DNA from: Symbiodinium natans | Lineage: Eukaryota; Sar; Dinophyceae; Suessiales; Symbiodiniaceae | DNA length: 64,000 bases | NCBI GenBank assembly: GCA_905221605.1 | Contig: CAJNDS010002434.1 | Location: 186,001-250,000 of the forward strand | Direction: 5' to 3' | Part shown: positions 32,777-43,100 of the stretch, piece after piece | How the letters are laid out: the number at the start of each line of letters is the position of its first letter | Numbering within the stretch: position 1 is the stretch's first letter | Made by a program: the position numbers and the translations under genes | The notes under the pieces: generated by a model | Told to the model about the DNA's origin: nothing | The model's database searches: none | Seen by the model: only the letters and a program-made list of their open reading frames with translations

Positions 32777-34760
32777 GCTTCTGAGAGCAAGGTGTGGAAA
32801 TTTTGGCTTCTCAAACTTCATTTCAATGGACGACGTGCTGACAGGATTTTGGGGATCCCACGGAAACAAAGACGCATCCAGCGTGCATAGTTAGCATAGT
32901 TCTGCGAATAGAGTGTGCCCATTGTTGCTGTCGCTCATGTTGGCGTTTGGACAGATGCTTTTGATTCGGCATTGTGCCTTCTTTTGTCTTTGACCTGCCG
33001 CGTCGGGCTCAGAGCCCCACCATGGCGTTCCGAGTGGGCTTCATCCTCAACAGAGGAAATGGTCGCAGCTTGGCCCGGCGTTCATTTGGGTCTATGCTGC
33101 GACATTGCAGGAAGGGATGGCATCAATTTGCCAGTTCTACGATCTAAGGCCGCAAGGTGTCCGCCATTGTGGTGGCCACCTTGGCCCTGTGCCTGTGGCA
33201 AGGCGGGCCTTGTGGCTGTGGCTCCATGCGGCTCCATTCGGCACCATGGGACGCCAAAGGCCAATCATTAATCATGACCGCTAAGATCCGCTGCGTTGGC
33301 AGGCGCTGATCTGCCCTCTTGTTCTGCAGGAGGCCGCAGTCTACGCTTTGCTTTGCTTGTGAAGGGGCCTGTGAACGGCACCTGTCGAAGCTTGCTGGTA
33401 GCAGGTCAGCAAGTAGTGGTTCCGGAGAGGTCCGCAGTTGAGTCGATCCTTGGCGTGCCAGGATCAAGTCCTATCTTGCAGCGTGTATAGTTCCCATCGA
33501 GAATTTGACCAGCTGTGATCCCAGGATTTCTTCTCTTCTGTCCGCCGTCGTCAACCTCTTCACCGTCGTCGGTTTCTTAGATGGAGACAGCTGAGCTCGC
33601 GCGTGGAGTTCCGGTCGTGCGTCTCTTCCTCCTTGCCCAAGACCAGCACGCCAGGGCGTCCTGGTTTACCTCGTCGGCAAGCTTTCGTCCATGAACTTTC
33701 AGGCATGCTAAGCCCGCTTGGGTGGTTGGACATGGGTTTGAATCACTTTGAATTGAAACCTGAAGTGCTTTGGAGGCTGCCCCGGCTGGCCCCGAAGCCG
33801 CTTTCCGCCGCCTGGCCGAAGCACCGAACGGCCCTGGGGGCAGGGCTGTCGTGTGGTACAGCGCCAGTGACGGTGACGCACCCCTTCCACTTTTTGTCAC
33901 AAAATACAGCTTCACACCCCGAGGATACCCTAAATTTTGTTAGTAAAGTCCTTAGGTCCCGAAACAAGCCAACTCTCTGAGTACTAGATTTGAAAGAATT
34001 GAGGCAAATTGGGTTTTGGAGCTTGGGTAGGTCTGGTAGGGAACTCCCGCCAGGCCGAAGACTAAAACAAGAAAATGAGCCCCTCATCTTCTTCTTCTTC
34101 TTCTTCTTCTTCTCCATGCCAAAACCCTCCAAACAGTCCCAAACCCATTCCCAATCAAAAACCCTCCCCCAACCCTTCCAAGTCAAGGAGGCCCACCCAT
34201 CAGCAGATGAGGAAATCACATTTCCAGCCCCACATGGAAATTAGGAAAAGCGGGCCCCTCGTTTTGCACATGTTAAAATTCGAGCCACTCATTTTTGATT
34301 TAAGAAGACGCGTCCCTCATGTTCTTAGATTTAAGAAAACGAGCCCTCCATTTTCTCATCTTCTTTCGGGCCTGAGAAGGGCTCCGAGTTGTGAGGGTTC
34401 AAGGCTCGGGAGTGACTTAAGACTCAATTTCAGAAATCAGCCCCGGCCCCTGAGGCCCCTCTGACTTTCTTCGTGCTGTACTGGCTATGTACTGCCGAGC
34501 TTCTAAGTTGAAGGAACCCTGGATTGTCTTTCAATTTTACTGCGGGCGTAGATCCCAGGTTCAAGCCCAAGGTGAAGGTGCTGCTGCCTGCATTTCTGAA
34601 TGCCCGTACGCCCGAGAGGCCCCTAAGATGAGAAGCATCGGCCCCAAATCCGAGGGACCCGAGATTTCTTATTTCAGGTCTCGGTCGAGCCACTCGTTCT
34701 CTTAAACCAAGGCTTTCATAGTCAGCGCTGTTTCTGCACCGCTGTGTGCTGAGGAGGAGA
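32777..34760. other. No recognisable gene; degenerate repeats
   Basis: The 3' flank of the Pro/Ala-rich gene has no identifiable gene. A TCT run lies at about 34088-34113. Degenerate copies of an element containing ACGAGCCCCTCATTTT recur at about 34070-34350. Confidence 0.45.
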
Positions 34761-34769
34761 GACATTCGA

Positions 34770-36190
34770 GATGGCCCGGCAAGTCTCGCATGTGGCCAAG
34801 GAATTAGGGCCCAATGCCTACGAGCTGAGCACACCTGAAGGGAAGTCGCCGCTTCTTCGCAGGTCCGGAAGGGAAGGGGCGGTGGTCTCAACTCTCAACT
34901 CAGGCAAAAACTGGCACTCCTTAGGCCTGATGATGACCTGAGAAATGTCGGGCCCATTTGCTGGCGTTTTTGGATTCAGCTCCTGTTCCTCTGCTTCAGC
35001 TTGTGGAGCTCAGGACAGTGTTGCAGGCGAAGACGGGTCAGGCGGTGATTGTCAAAGACTCGCCAGAAGCAGTCAAGGCCATGAAGAACGTTTTCATGCG
35101 GCTGTGCACAACTACGAATGAGTTGATTTCAGCAGCATGGCCTGCAAGAGCATCTTGTGCCGCTGGTTTGGGGCATTTTTTGTGGGCTTTTGGGTTCTAG
35201 GACTCTAGGACTGTTCGGAATGTTTTTGATCGTTGAGAATCTGTTGAGGTCAACGACGTCATAAAGGTTCACAACCTGTTAGGTGAGCCCATGGACGACG
35301 AGGACGAAAAGAAGATGATGACGTTCTTCGACACACCATCTAAAACGACACATGGTCCAGCCAGACACTGCATTGTTGTGACTTCGGAGTTTGTATATTT
35401 CTGGGGTTTTTGAGCTGCTCAAGTCCTTGGTCCACCAAAGCTTGAAGGGTTTTCAGTTTTGCTTGTCATTTTCTGGCAATTTGCTGTGCGAGTGCACGTG
35501 TGCATCCAAAGGTGCTTCGCAGGGCACATCGCAAAGCTACACCATGGCTCAGGCTGAGGTTGCGAGGACGCCGCAGCGTCAGCTGCTAGCACAAATCAAA
35601 GTCAAACCAAAAATGGGTCCGCCAAACAGTTAGCGATAGCTGGACAGCTGGAAAGGACAAGCACTCCGGAGGGAAAGAGGTGGGAATCTGAGCAAGACAG
35701 GCCGAAGGCACGGCGGAAGGCACGCCCCAAGGCATGGCCTTTTGCACGGCCGAGGCATGGCCGAAGCAACAAAATGCCTCAGGCGTGCCGAAGAGCCAAA
35801 GCGATGCCTCACAGAAATATCAGCAAACTTAGAGTCCGATAAACTGTGGGCAGCCGTCACGGTGCAGCCGCAGCCACGTTGCTACGTCACATTCTAAGAA
35901 CGGTGTGGCCGGAGGTATCTGACAGAGCCACAGAAGCGGACAACAGGGGGGTTACCATGGAAGGAAACGCCGTTCCGTTGAGTGAACACACTCGCCAGAG
36001 GCCTCGGCAAACGTGCAAAACGTGCAAATTTACGGCATGCCAGATCTGAAACTATCCATCGCGACTCGACTCCTTAGCCAGCGTAGTTGAACTGAGGAAA
36101 GTGTGCATTAGCTTCGACACTTTCATGGGGTGGTGGAATGAGCTGCATGACGTCGGTGCGGATCCGGACAAGCGCCCCGGCTTTGCTTCG
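34770..36190 (+). CDS. Unidentified multi-exon gene (candidate)
   Basis: Four coding-like blocks flanked by plausible splice signals lie between 34.77 and 36.19 kb. They read MARQVSHVAKELGPNAYELS (about 34771-34830); VELRTVLQAKTGQAVIVKDS continuing through FMRLCTTTNE (about 35000-35120); VNDVIKVHNLLGEPMDDEDE (about 35251-35340); and FDTFMGWWNELHDVGADPDK (about 36115-36190), ending at a GTGTAAGT donor. They could belong to one or two genes. I do not recognise the family. The third block is acidic. The stretch 35345-36110 between blocks holds no other gene. Confidence 0.42.
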
Positions 36191-36531
36191 ATGCACCGGT
36201 GTAAGTACGTAGCCGTTGTCAACACTACTTCTTTGTGGGTTTTTCGAGGGGAGGGTGCTCCATTCACCCCTGTAAGTTCCGGCGACTAGGCCGGTGAAGA
36301 GCGACGTCTTCTACTTTGTGTTCTAGTTCTATTGTAGGTCAGAAGTCACCAAGTAATGCAACGAAGATGTTGCATCTCGCTTCGTGGGCCGGTAGCGCGA
36401 GCAACTTCTACTAACTTGATACCGTTAAGTGGTGTTCCAGAATTTGCGCTCTGTGCAGAGCTAGCCAGTGGACACTGCAGGAAGGTACTCTCGGGTCTGC
36501 AGGCGGTGTGCAATGCACGTAATCCGGGCAT

Positions 36532-37131
36532 ATGGCATGTCGGGGTAGTGCCTGTGTCTTCCCGAATGTGGTAGTGCGTTTGAGGTACTATTCGCAGGAG
36601 CGCTATCGACAACGCTTCAAGGTGCTCCAGTCACGCCTCAAGGAGCCAACCATAGCTTCTATCCAATCTGTCACGGAGGGCGAGATCGGCTCTCGTCGGT
36701 TCCGCGTTTGGTTCGAAAGTGATGGGACGCGCTTGTCCCCATGGCACGATATTCCACTTCGAAACCCGGATGGCTCGTACAACTTCGTCTGCGAAATCCC
36801 GAAGTGGACCAGAAAGAAGTACGAGATTGCCACTGGAGAAACCATGAACCCCATCAAGCAGGACGTGAAGAACGGCGTCCTCCGCGATTACAAGTGGGGC
36901 GATATGCTTTTCAACTATGGGGCGTTCCCGCAGACGTGGGAAGATCCCAAACATGTTAGCGAGGAGACCGGGTTCCCGGGTGACAATGCCCCAAGCTCAG
37001 CCGTTGTGTTAGCATCGAGAGGTTGTACCAAGCTGTGTGGTGTATTCTCGTGGCAGTCTCTGTAAGGATCCCATTGACGTGATTGAGCTCGGCACTCGGC
37101 AGCGGCCCGTGGGCTCAATCACTCGAGTGAA
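36532..37131 (+). CDS. PPA: Soluble inorganic pyrophosphatase, exons 1-2 (5' part)
   Basis: Family I soluble pyrophosphatase (EC 3.6.1.1) hydrolyses PPi to phosphate and drives biosynthesis. Exon 1 (36532-36987) reads SPWHDIPL, VCEIPKWTRKKYEI, MNPIKQDVKNGVLRDY and NYGAFPQTWEDP, then ends at GDN. A GC-AG intron at 36988-37066 (79 nt) joins it in frame to DPIDVIELGTRQRPVGSITR (exon 2, 37067-37131), restoring the metal-binding D-N-D-P-I-D motif (residues 151, 153 and 156 of the model). Exons 3-6 lie about 15 kb downstream (52054-52687). The joined model is 292 aa, close to yeast cytosolic pyrophosphatase (287 aa). ATG 36532 is tentative: an AG acceptor at 36599 suggests the N-terminus may come from an upstream exon. 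Family assignment is very secure. Confidence 0.92.
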
Positions 37132-37215
37132 GAGCCTCAGACTTTAAAGGGTGGTTTGCCGAGTTGTTGCCGAGTTTTGTGAGATTGCCTGAGAACGTGA
37201 GTGGTCCGGGCACGA

Positions 37216-37540
37216 AGTTTCTTGAAGCTCCTAAACTTCATTGAAGTCTCTAGGCGTTTTGAGGCCCCTAAACGTCCTGGAAGTCTCTAAACTCACGTAA
37301 AACTTCTAAGTTCCCTGAGGCCCCTAGTCTCTAAGCGTTTTGAGGCCCCTAAACTCCCTTAAAGTCTCGAAGTGTTTTGACGCCCCTGAACCCTCTTAAA
37401 GTGTCTCAGTTTCTTGAGGCCCCTAAACTCCCTTAACGTCTCTGAGCAATTTGAGGCCCCTAAACTCACATAACGTTTCTAAGTTTCTCGAGGCCCCTAA
37501 ACTCCCGTAAAATTTCCAAGCGTTTTGAGGGGAGGGCCTA
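37216..37540. repeat. Degenerate minisatellite, unit about 38 bp
   Basis: About nine diverged copies of GAGGCCCCTAAACTCCCTTA followed by AAGTCTCTAAGCGTTTT. It lies at the 5' end of the giant intron and is not coding. Confidence 0.8.
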
Positions 37541-37549
37541 TTTTTGGGG

Positions 37550-37832
37550 TCTTTTTTTTTTTTGTCGATTTTCTTGGTTTTTCCTAAGAAAACCACCATT
37601 CCCTCTATATTTTTTAAAGGATTTGATGCATTTTCGTGGTTTTTCGTACGAAAAGCCGTAATTCCCTCTGTCTTTTCATAGGAAAGCGTTATTTCTTGTA
37701 GGTTTTAGAAGGAAAGAAGGAAAGAAAGACAGGAAGAAAGGAAGGAAGGAAGGAAGGAAGAAGGACCAAAGGAAGGAAGGCAGGAAGGAAGGAAGGAGGG
37801 AAGGAAGGAAAGAAGGAAGGAAGGAAGGAAGG
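37550..37832. repeat. Poly-T, two short hairpin repeats, and GGAA microsatellite
   Basis: After a T-run at about 37551-37563, two related blocks each carry a self-complementary stretch, GGTTTTTCCTAAGAAAACC near 37578 and GGTTTTTCGTACGAAAAGCC near 37637, followed by ATTCCCTCT. A GGAA/GAAA tract fills about 37710-37832. Confidence 0.75.
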
Positions 37833-37880
37833 CCCTAAACCCAAAACCCGAAACCCTAAACCCTTAACCCTAAACCCAAA
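37833..37880. repeat. Telomere-like heptamer tract, 5' flank of the retroelement
   Basis: Seven consecutive 7-bp units: CCCTAAA, CCCAAAA, CCCGAAA, CCCTAAA, CCCTTAA, CCCTAAA, CCCAAAT. The unit is that of Arabidopsis-type telomeres (CCCTAAA), also used by dinoflagellates. It abuts the SL-like repeats at the left end of the element. Confidence 0.85.
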
Positions 37881-37914
37881 TGGCTCAAGCCCAAATGGCT
37901 CAAGGATCAAGCCA
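37877..37914 (+). other. Tandem spliced-leader-like relics at the 5' end of the element
   Basis: CCCAAATGGCTCAAG occurs twice in tandem and is followed by GATCAAG. The last nine bases, TGGCTCAAG, equal the 3' end of the dinoflagellate SL (which ends ATTTTGGCTCAAG). Tandem, progressively decayed SL relics are known at the 5' ends of retroposed dinoflagellate cDNAs. The CCCAAA part differs from the SL and could instead derive from the telomere-like tract. Confidence 0.5.
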
Positions 37915-38011
37915 AAAAGGAGGCGTCTGAGCAGTCTGAGGTCCTCTTTCCCGAGGAGAATAACTTGTTGTGATATTGAAGCGGTTTGGAATTAGTGAAA
38001 CCGGGGGCTCT

Positions 38012-38103
38012 CCAGTCTTCTCTCCCTTTATCTTCTTCTTCTTCTCTTCTTCCTTTTCCCTTATTCTCCCCTTTTGTGCCCCTTCGTGCCCCCGTGAAAA
38101 AAG
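38012..38103 (+). promoter_or_regulatory. Pyrimidine tract + AG upstream of ORF1 (possible trans-splice acceptor)
   Basis: A long C/T-rich run at 38012-38093 is followed by AG at 38102-38103, 38 nt before the ORF1 ATG. Confidence 0.4.
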
Positions 38104-38140
38104 GGGTTGAAAAGAGAGAAAAGAGAAAGACAGGGCCCAC

Positions 38141-40111
38141 ATGACAACCCCCAATGAAGTGGCGCGAAAACGAGTGCCTACTGCTGGGCATCATGGGAGT
38201 ATCCTTGAGATGCCCGCCCAAACGGACGAAAGAGGGACTGTCTTGGGAGGTCATGCCAGACATTCTGCGGGTGGAAGTGCGGGGGGTCAGAAGAAGAAAA
38301 TACCACCACTTGCTGAGACGGCCGGGAGCTCAGGAATGGAGAGAGCTGAGCGAGAGAAAGACAAAGGAAAAAGCAAAGAATCTGAGGGTGCTACGACAGC
38401 CTTTCCCCTGGGTCTTCGAAGTGATACAGCTGCACTGCCTGGTCGAATTCATGAAAGGCCCCTTAACCTCAGAGGTTTCCCCACAGGAGATGAGCAGGTG
38501 ACTTACCCCCCCAACAATATTGTTCCCTCGGACAAGAATGGGCGCAATGATACTGCTATTGACTCGGACCTCCTTGGCCTCCTTGCGCCTGGATCGAGCA
38601 CAACTGCGACGAAATCCATTAAGCGGGAGGCAATCTCCCCACCCCCCCAGGCCATGCGAGTCCCCAACCTTCTGGTGACGCCAGGAGCCACGGGGATTGT
38701 GTCGAGTGATGAGGATAAAGCTTGTGCCAAAAGCCCGAATCCCAAAAAACCAAAACTAGATGGGGAGGATCGTAGTGTTGTGATGATCACAGATACCGAC
38801 ATGACCACTGATGGACAGCAGCCTGTTCCGGGGCTACCAGGTTTTGGCACTCGCCACCAGAATGCCCCCAAACCGCCCCCTGAAACATACAGTCTCTCGG
38901 ATGGAGATGACACTGAGGTTGAGGAGGACAAGACACTTGAAACGCAAGTTAAGCAGGAGCCCTGTGAATCGCAGGACGAGGCAGGGGACGAGCTGGGTCG
39001 AGCACGTCCGGGGCCTAATCATGCTGGAAAGGCTATGACTGCTGAGTCTGCGGCTTTGGCTGCGGCACTTGGACATGACACACGACTCGCTGGGCAATTC
39101 CCCCATGCTCCAGCGGACGGACCTGCTCGGCCTCTGCCGGCTGAAACCCCCCCCTGGGTCATGATGTTGCAGCAGAACCTCACCCAAAGCATGTCTGCCC
39201 TACATCATAAGCAAGATCGCTCACACAAGGACCTGCTGGATCTAGGCACAGAAATGCAAACCCAGAAAGTCAGAGTTGAGACCCTTGAGAAAACTGCACG
39301 GATACACAATGATCTCCATGAACAATCCATCAGTAGGATCTCACAACTTGAGAAGGAAGTTCAGGATCTTCGTAGATCTCAAACCCCGCCTCGAGGACGC
39401 GAGCCAGGCAGTCCACGGTTTCGCAACGACAGATCCCCTCCTAGGTCCCCGTCAGCACAAAGAGAGAGAGAGTCGGAAGAAGAACTAGACATTGTGGTTG
39501 GAGGCTGGAGGGACGCCAGGCGCTCAGATGCAGAGAATGAGGTCCAGAGCCTTTTTCAGGCCACCGGGCACGACGGAGACTGGACCACCATTAGGGCACC
39601 CTACACCAGAACCTCGTTTGTTAGAGTTCAGCTACGATTCCCAGACCCTGATGCCCCCATTGCCCAAAGGAGACTCTTTCAGACGCGTATCCTTGATGAC
39701 CTGCGAAAGGATACCTGGACCAGTGCACTCCCGGACCAAAACGAGGCTACTCTTTGGATCACCAAGCATAGAAGCCCTGAAACGCGCGCAAAGATTAGGG
39801 CCCTTGTGGGAGCCAAAGAGTTCTTCAAGTCCCTCCCCCCCTCCCCCAACCCGCCCCGAACGATCCCTGAAGAGCCAGAGATCGACTGGAGAGGCAAACT
39901 CTGGGTTGGGAGGTACCAGGTCCTTGGGAATGCTGAGCACGGTTCAGAGGTCCAAGCATACGACCAATTTGTGCCCGATACACGAGGCAATCACACGTCT
40001 TGGTTCGTCTCTGCCAGAGCTTTCTCGGCTGCGACGGGGTATGAAGAAACGGCACTCCAGGAACTGTGGCACCAGTATGGGGGAGATAACAGGCCCAAGA
40101 GAAACCCCTGA
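38141..40111 (+). CDS. LINE ORF1: RRM-like and coiled-coil RNA-binding protein
   Basis: 656 aa. Residues 1-350 are disordered and charged, with a basic NPKKPK stretch (possible nuclear signal) and two Lys sites in SUMO-type context (IKRE and VKQE). Residues about 355-411 are a predicted coiled coil (LEKTARIHNDLHEQSISRIS region). An Arg/Ser/Pro-rich segment (about 412-440) follows. From about 450 there is an RRM-like domain (LDIVVGGW, then FVRVQLRF about 50 residues later). This is the layout expected of LINE ORF1 proteins, which bind the element RNA into an RNP. It ends at TGA 40109-40111 in the same frame as ORF2. An overlapping second frame over 39492-40175 is a shadow. Confidence 0.85.
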   Translation: MTTPNEVARKRVPTAGHHGSILEMPAQTDERGTVLGGHARHSAGGSAGGQKKKIPPLAETAGSSGMERAEREKDKGKSKESEGATTAFPLGLRSDTAALPGRIHERPLNLRGFPTGDEQVTYPPNNIVPSDKNGRNDTAIDSDLLGLLAPGSSTTATKSIKREAISPPPQAMRVPNLLVTPGATGIVSSDEDKACAKSPNPKKPKLDGEDRSVVMITDTDMTTDGQQPVPGLPGFGTRHQNAPKPPPETYSLSDGDDTEVEEDKTLETQVKQEPCESQDEAGDELGRARPGPNHAGKAMTAESAALAAALGHDTRLAGQFPHAPADGPARPLPAETPPWVMMLQQNLTQSMSALHHKQDRSHKDLLDLGTEMQTQKVRVETLEKTARIHNDLHEQSISRISQLEKEVQDLRRSQTPPRGREPGSPRFRNDRSPPRSPSAQRERESEEELDIVVGGWRDARRSDAENEVQSLFQATGHDGDWTTIRAPYTRTSFVRVQLRFPDPDAPIAQRRLFQTRILDDLRKDTWTSALPDQNEATLWITKHRSPETRAKIRALVGAKEFFKSLPPSPNPPRTIPEEPEIDWRGKLWVGRYQVLGNAEHGSEVQAYDQFVPDTRGNHTSWFVSARAFSAATGYEETALQELWHQYGGDNRPKRNP

Positions 40112-43100
40112 CACGTCCTTGAGCATGCGCCTGTCCTTCACTCTGTCTCCTGGAATCTCCGTGGTAAACCTTTGAATAGCCTCTGCGAAGTTTGGGACGT
40201 CCTAGATCTGAGTGGTACAGACTTTGTTTTTCTGCAGGAGCTGGGAGGACTGGACTTTTCAGAGCAAACATGGAAAACTCAGGAGATAGATTTGGGGGGT
40301 AGACACATGCTCTTCTACTTGGCGAGCCCAGTTAATTCTTTCCGAGGCCAGGCAGTGGGAATCCCGCTGGATATGGCCAATCGAGTTACCGAGGTACGCA
40401 TTTTTTCGGCCGGTCTCGCGCTCAGACTAAAGCAGTCTGGAATCCAGTCATTTCTAATTAGTATGCATTTACCGCACTCGCAAAGAGAGGACTGTCTGCA
40501 AGTCTGGACTGACATGATGCACGCCACTAGAGAATTCACTGCACGAATCAGAATGCATGACACCATAGTAATAGGAGCCGACACGAATTATGAATTGCTT
40601 GAGCATGTGCCACGTACCCACCAAAGTGATGAAAGAGCCATGATGTGGCAGACCTTGAAGCAGGAACTCGGTCTCTCCAGCACTACTCCTGGGGAGGCCA
40701 CGTGGTCAAACACCCGAGGAGCTTCCTCTCGGATCGACTTCCTATGCTACCGAAGCCCGGGCCTTGACACTGTCTGTCAGACGGTCGTTCCGGACTCAGA
40801 CAGACTGCTTGGTAGCGACCACAAAGCTGTGACGGTTGGTTTCCGTGCCCTAAGACACCCCCGCACGAAGGAACGCAAACATCAAACACATAAATGTGGC
40901 AAGTGGAGAGTCAATGTGGCCAGGGCCTTAGAGGAGTTCGATGCCGCTCTCCTCCAAACCAACCCGCAGGCAGTACTTCAAGGAGTCGCTGGTAAGACGA
41001 CTTTTCGTGATAACAGTTGTAGGTACCGAGATCCCCCGCCCATCAAGGACCTAATTCAACGACGAAAAAGGACCGCCGGAGCTCAGGCGAGGGCTCTGGC
41101 CCTTGAGATTGTACATATGCGAGCACAAGCCAAGAAAGCATGGATGGAGGAAATCCTAGTTCGAAGCTCTCAAGGTGATTTTACGGCCATATCATACCTC
41201 AAGAAGCGGCAATCGGCTCAGAGCACGCAGAGCTCGTACATCATTCGAGCAGGGGGTGAAGACAGAGCCATTGCTGATCTCAGGAGCTTCTACCAACGAA
41301 AATACACGCCGCAAGACCCGGCCATGCCTGGTCTAGCTGAAGCTATGTTCTTGAGTCGTGCTGGAAAGCTTGAAAAGCCAAGGGATATCACAGTGGAGGA
41401 AGTCCTGGCTACTCTTGCCAGATGCAAGCATGGCAAAAGCGCGGGCATGGATGGAATCCCGTATGAACTCATCCAGGTCATGATGCAGTCCAAGCACGCT
41501 CCTAGTGTAGCTGTTTTTCTGACAGAAGTACTCAACAATGTGGAACCTGTACCAGAGGAATGGCTGACGGGACAGGTAGCTCTGCTGCCTAAGAAGCAGG
41601 AGCCGCGGGTCCCTAAGGACCTAAGACCTATATGCCTCTCGGCGGCAATGGGAAAGATTTTCACGAAGATCCTGTGGTCTCGCATTAGGACGCATTGCAG
41701 TAGCCCGAGGGCAAACCAACTCTCAGGCATAGACGGGGCACAGGGATTGGATGGGGCTGCCACAGTCCAGCATGTTGTGCGACTCAGCCAGGAATGGGGG
41801 GAACCCCTGGTAGCCATGCGCATAGACATCTCCCAAGCTTTCGACACATTACGACACGAAGCTGTCAGCACGTGGCTAGCCAGCCTAGGACCGCTGCAGG
41901 AGAGCCATGCCCTTCTCAAAGTAATACTGGCGACCAGCATTTGCATCAGTTTTGGGGCGGCGCGCTGGACCCAAAAACTCCATCAGGGACTCCTACAAGG
42001 GAGTCCCTATAGCGCTGAACTCTTTAGTCGAGTGCTAGACTGGTTCGTAGGCATTGCGTATGACACTTGGGAGGCCACTGAGAGTACGTGGCTCCGAAAT
42101 GGGGACCGAAAGCTCTTCTGTGTGATCTACGCTGATGACCTTGTTCTTTTTGCCACCAGCCACGAACAGATGAGACGGATGCTTGAACATCTTAACCGCC
42201 TTCTGGCATCGATAGGCCTGCGGATTGCCCTAGAAAAATGTGCCTACTTACAATCGAATGATCTCCCTGACGAGGCCATCACGGTAGATGGGACCACCAT
42301 CCCCAAGGTACCGCACTTCATTTTCTTGGGAGTCCTAATTGGTTTTGGGGTCCAGTGCCAAGATGTACTTGCAGCTCGTCTGGTGCAGACAGCAAACTCC
42401 TTTCATGGATATTACAGCATCTTGACACGGGCTGACTCGCCCATTCGCAAACGTCTCCAACTCCTGAACACATTTGTCACCTCTAGGTGGAGGTGGATGT
42501 CGGGCTGTATTCGTCCTGTCACTGCAGTCAAGAACATGTTGGATAGGCTACATACGAACATGCTGGTGAGTATGTGCAGACTCAAAGATGATGTCTTTGC
42601 GGGGGTCACTGGAAATTGGGTTGTCAAGCGCAGAGCCAGTCGAATGATAGCGCAGCTTGTAGAGCATGCGACTTGGTCGGGAACCCATGCGCAGATGTTT
42701 TTCAGGTACTGGGGGCATGCTGCTCGACGCACGGACGGTAGCAACCCAGTATATCAGGCCATCAACATCAGAAGCTCACCCTGGCAATGGACGAACCAGG
42801 ACAGGCGAAGAGTTTTGGGTTTCTGGCCCAACACTGAACGGTTTCTCCAACTAGCCTGGACCAAGTACAGAAAGCCAGCTCAGCCCTTTTGGTGGGCCGG
42901 AGCTGCCCTAGATCGTCAGATCTGGAGTGATTTCTCCATGACGTGGCTTCAAACAAAAAACCTGATGCCTCAACAGCACTATCGGGACCTTTCTCTAGTG
43001 GATTTGCAAGATAGGATGCTCCTTCAGATGGACGAGGTTTTCACGCTTATGCCCATGAGACATCAGCCAGTGGAAGAGCCATATCCTGCAAACCTACAGG

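Noticed and set aside
32798-32815. ATTTTGGCT resembling part of the spliced leader
   Set aside because: A 9-base match without the rest of the SL is expected by chance in 64 kb.
39492-40175. 227-codon + frame overlapping LINE ORF1
   Set aside because: Shadow of ORF1; the ORF1 frame has the RRM-like and coiled-coil features.
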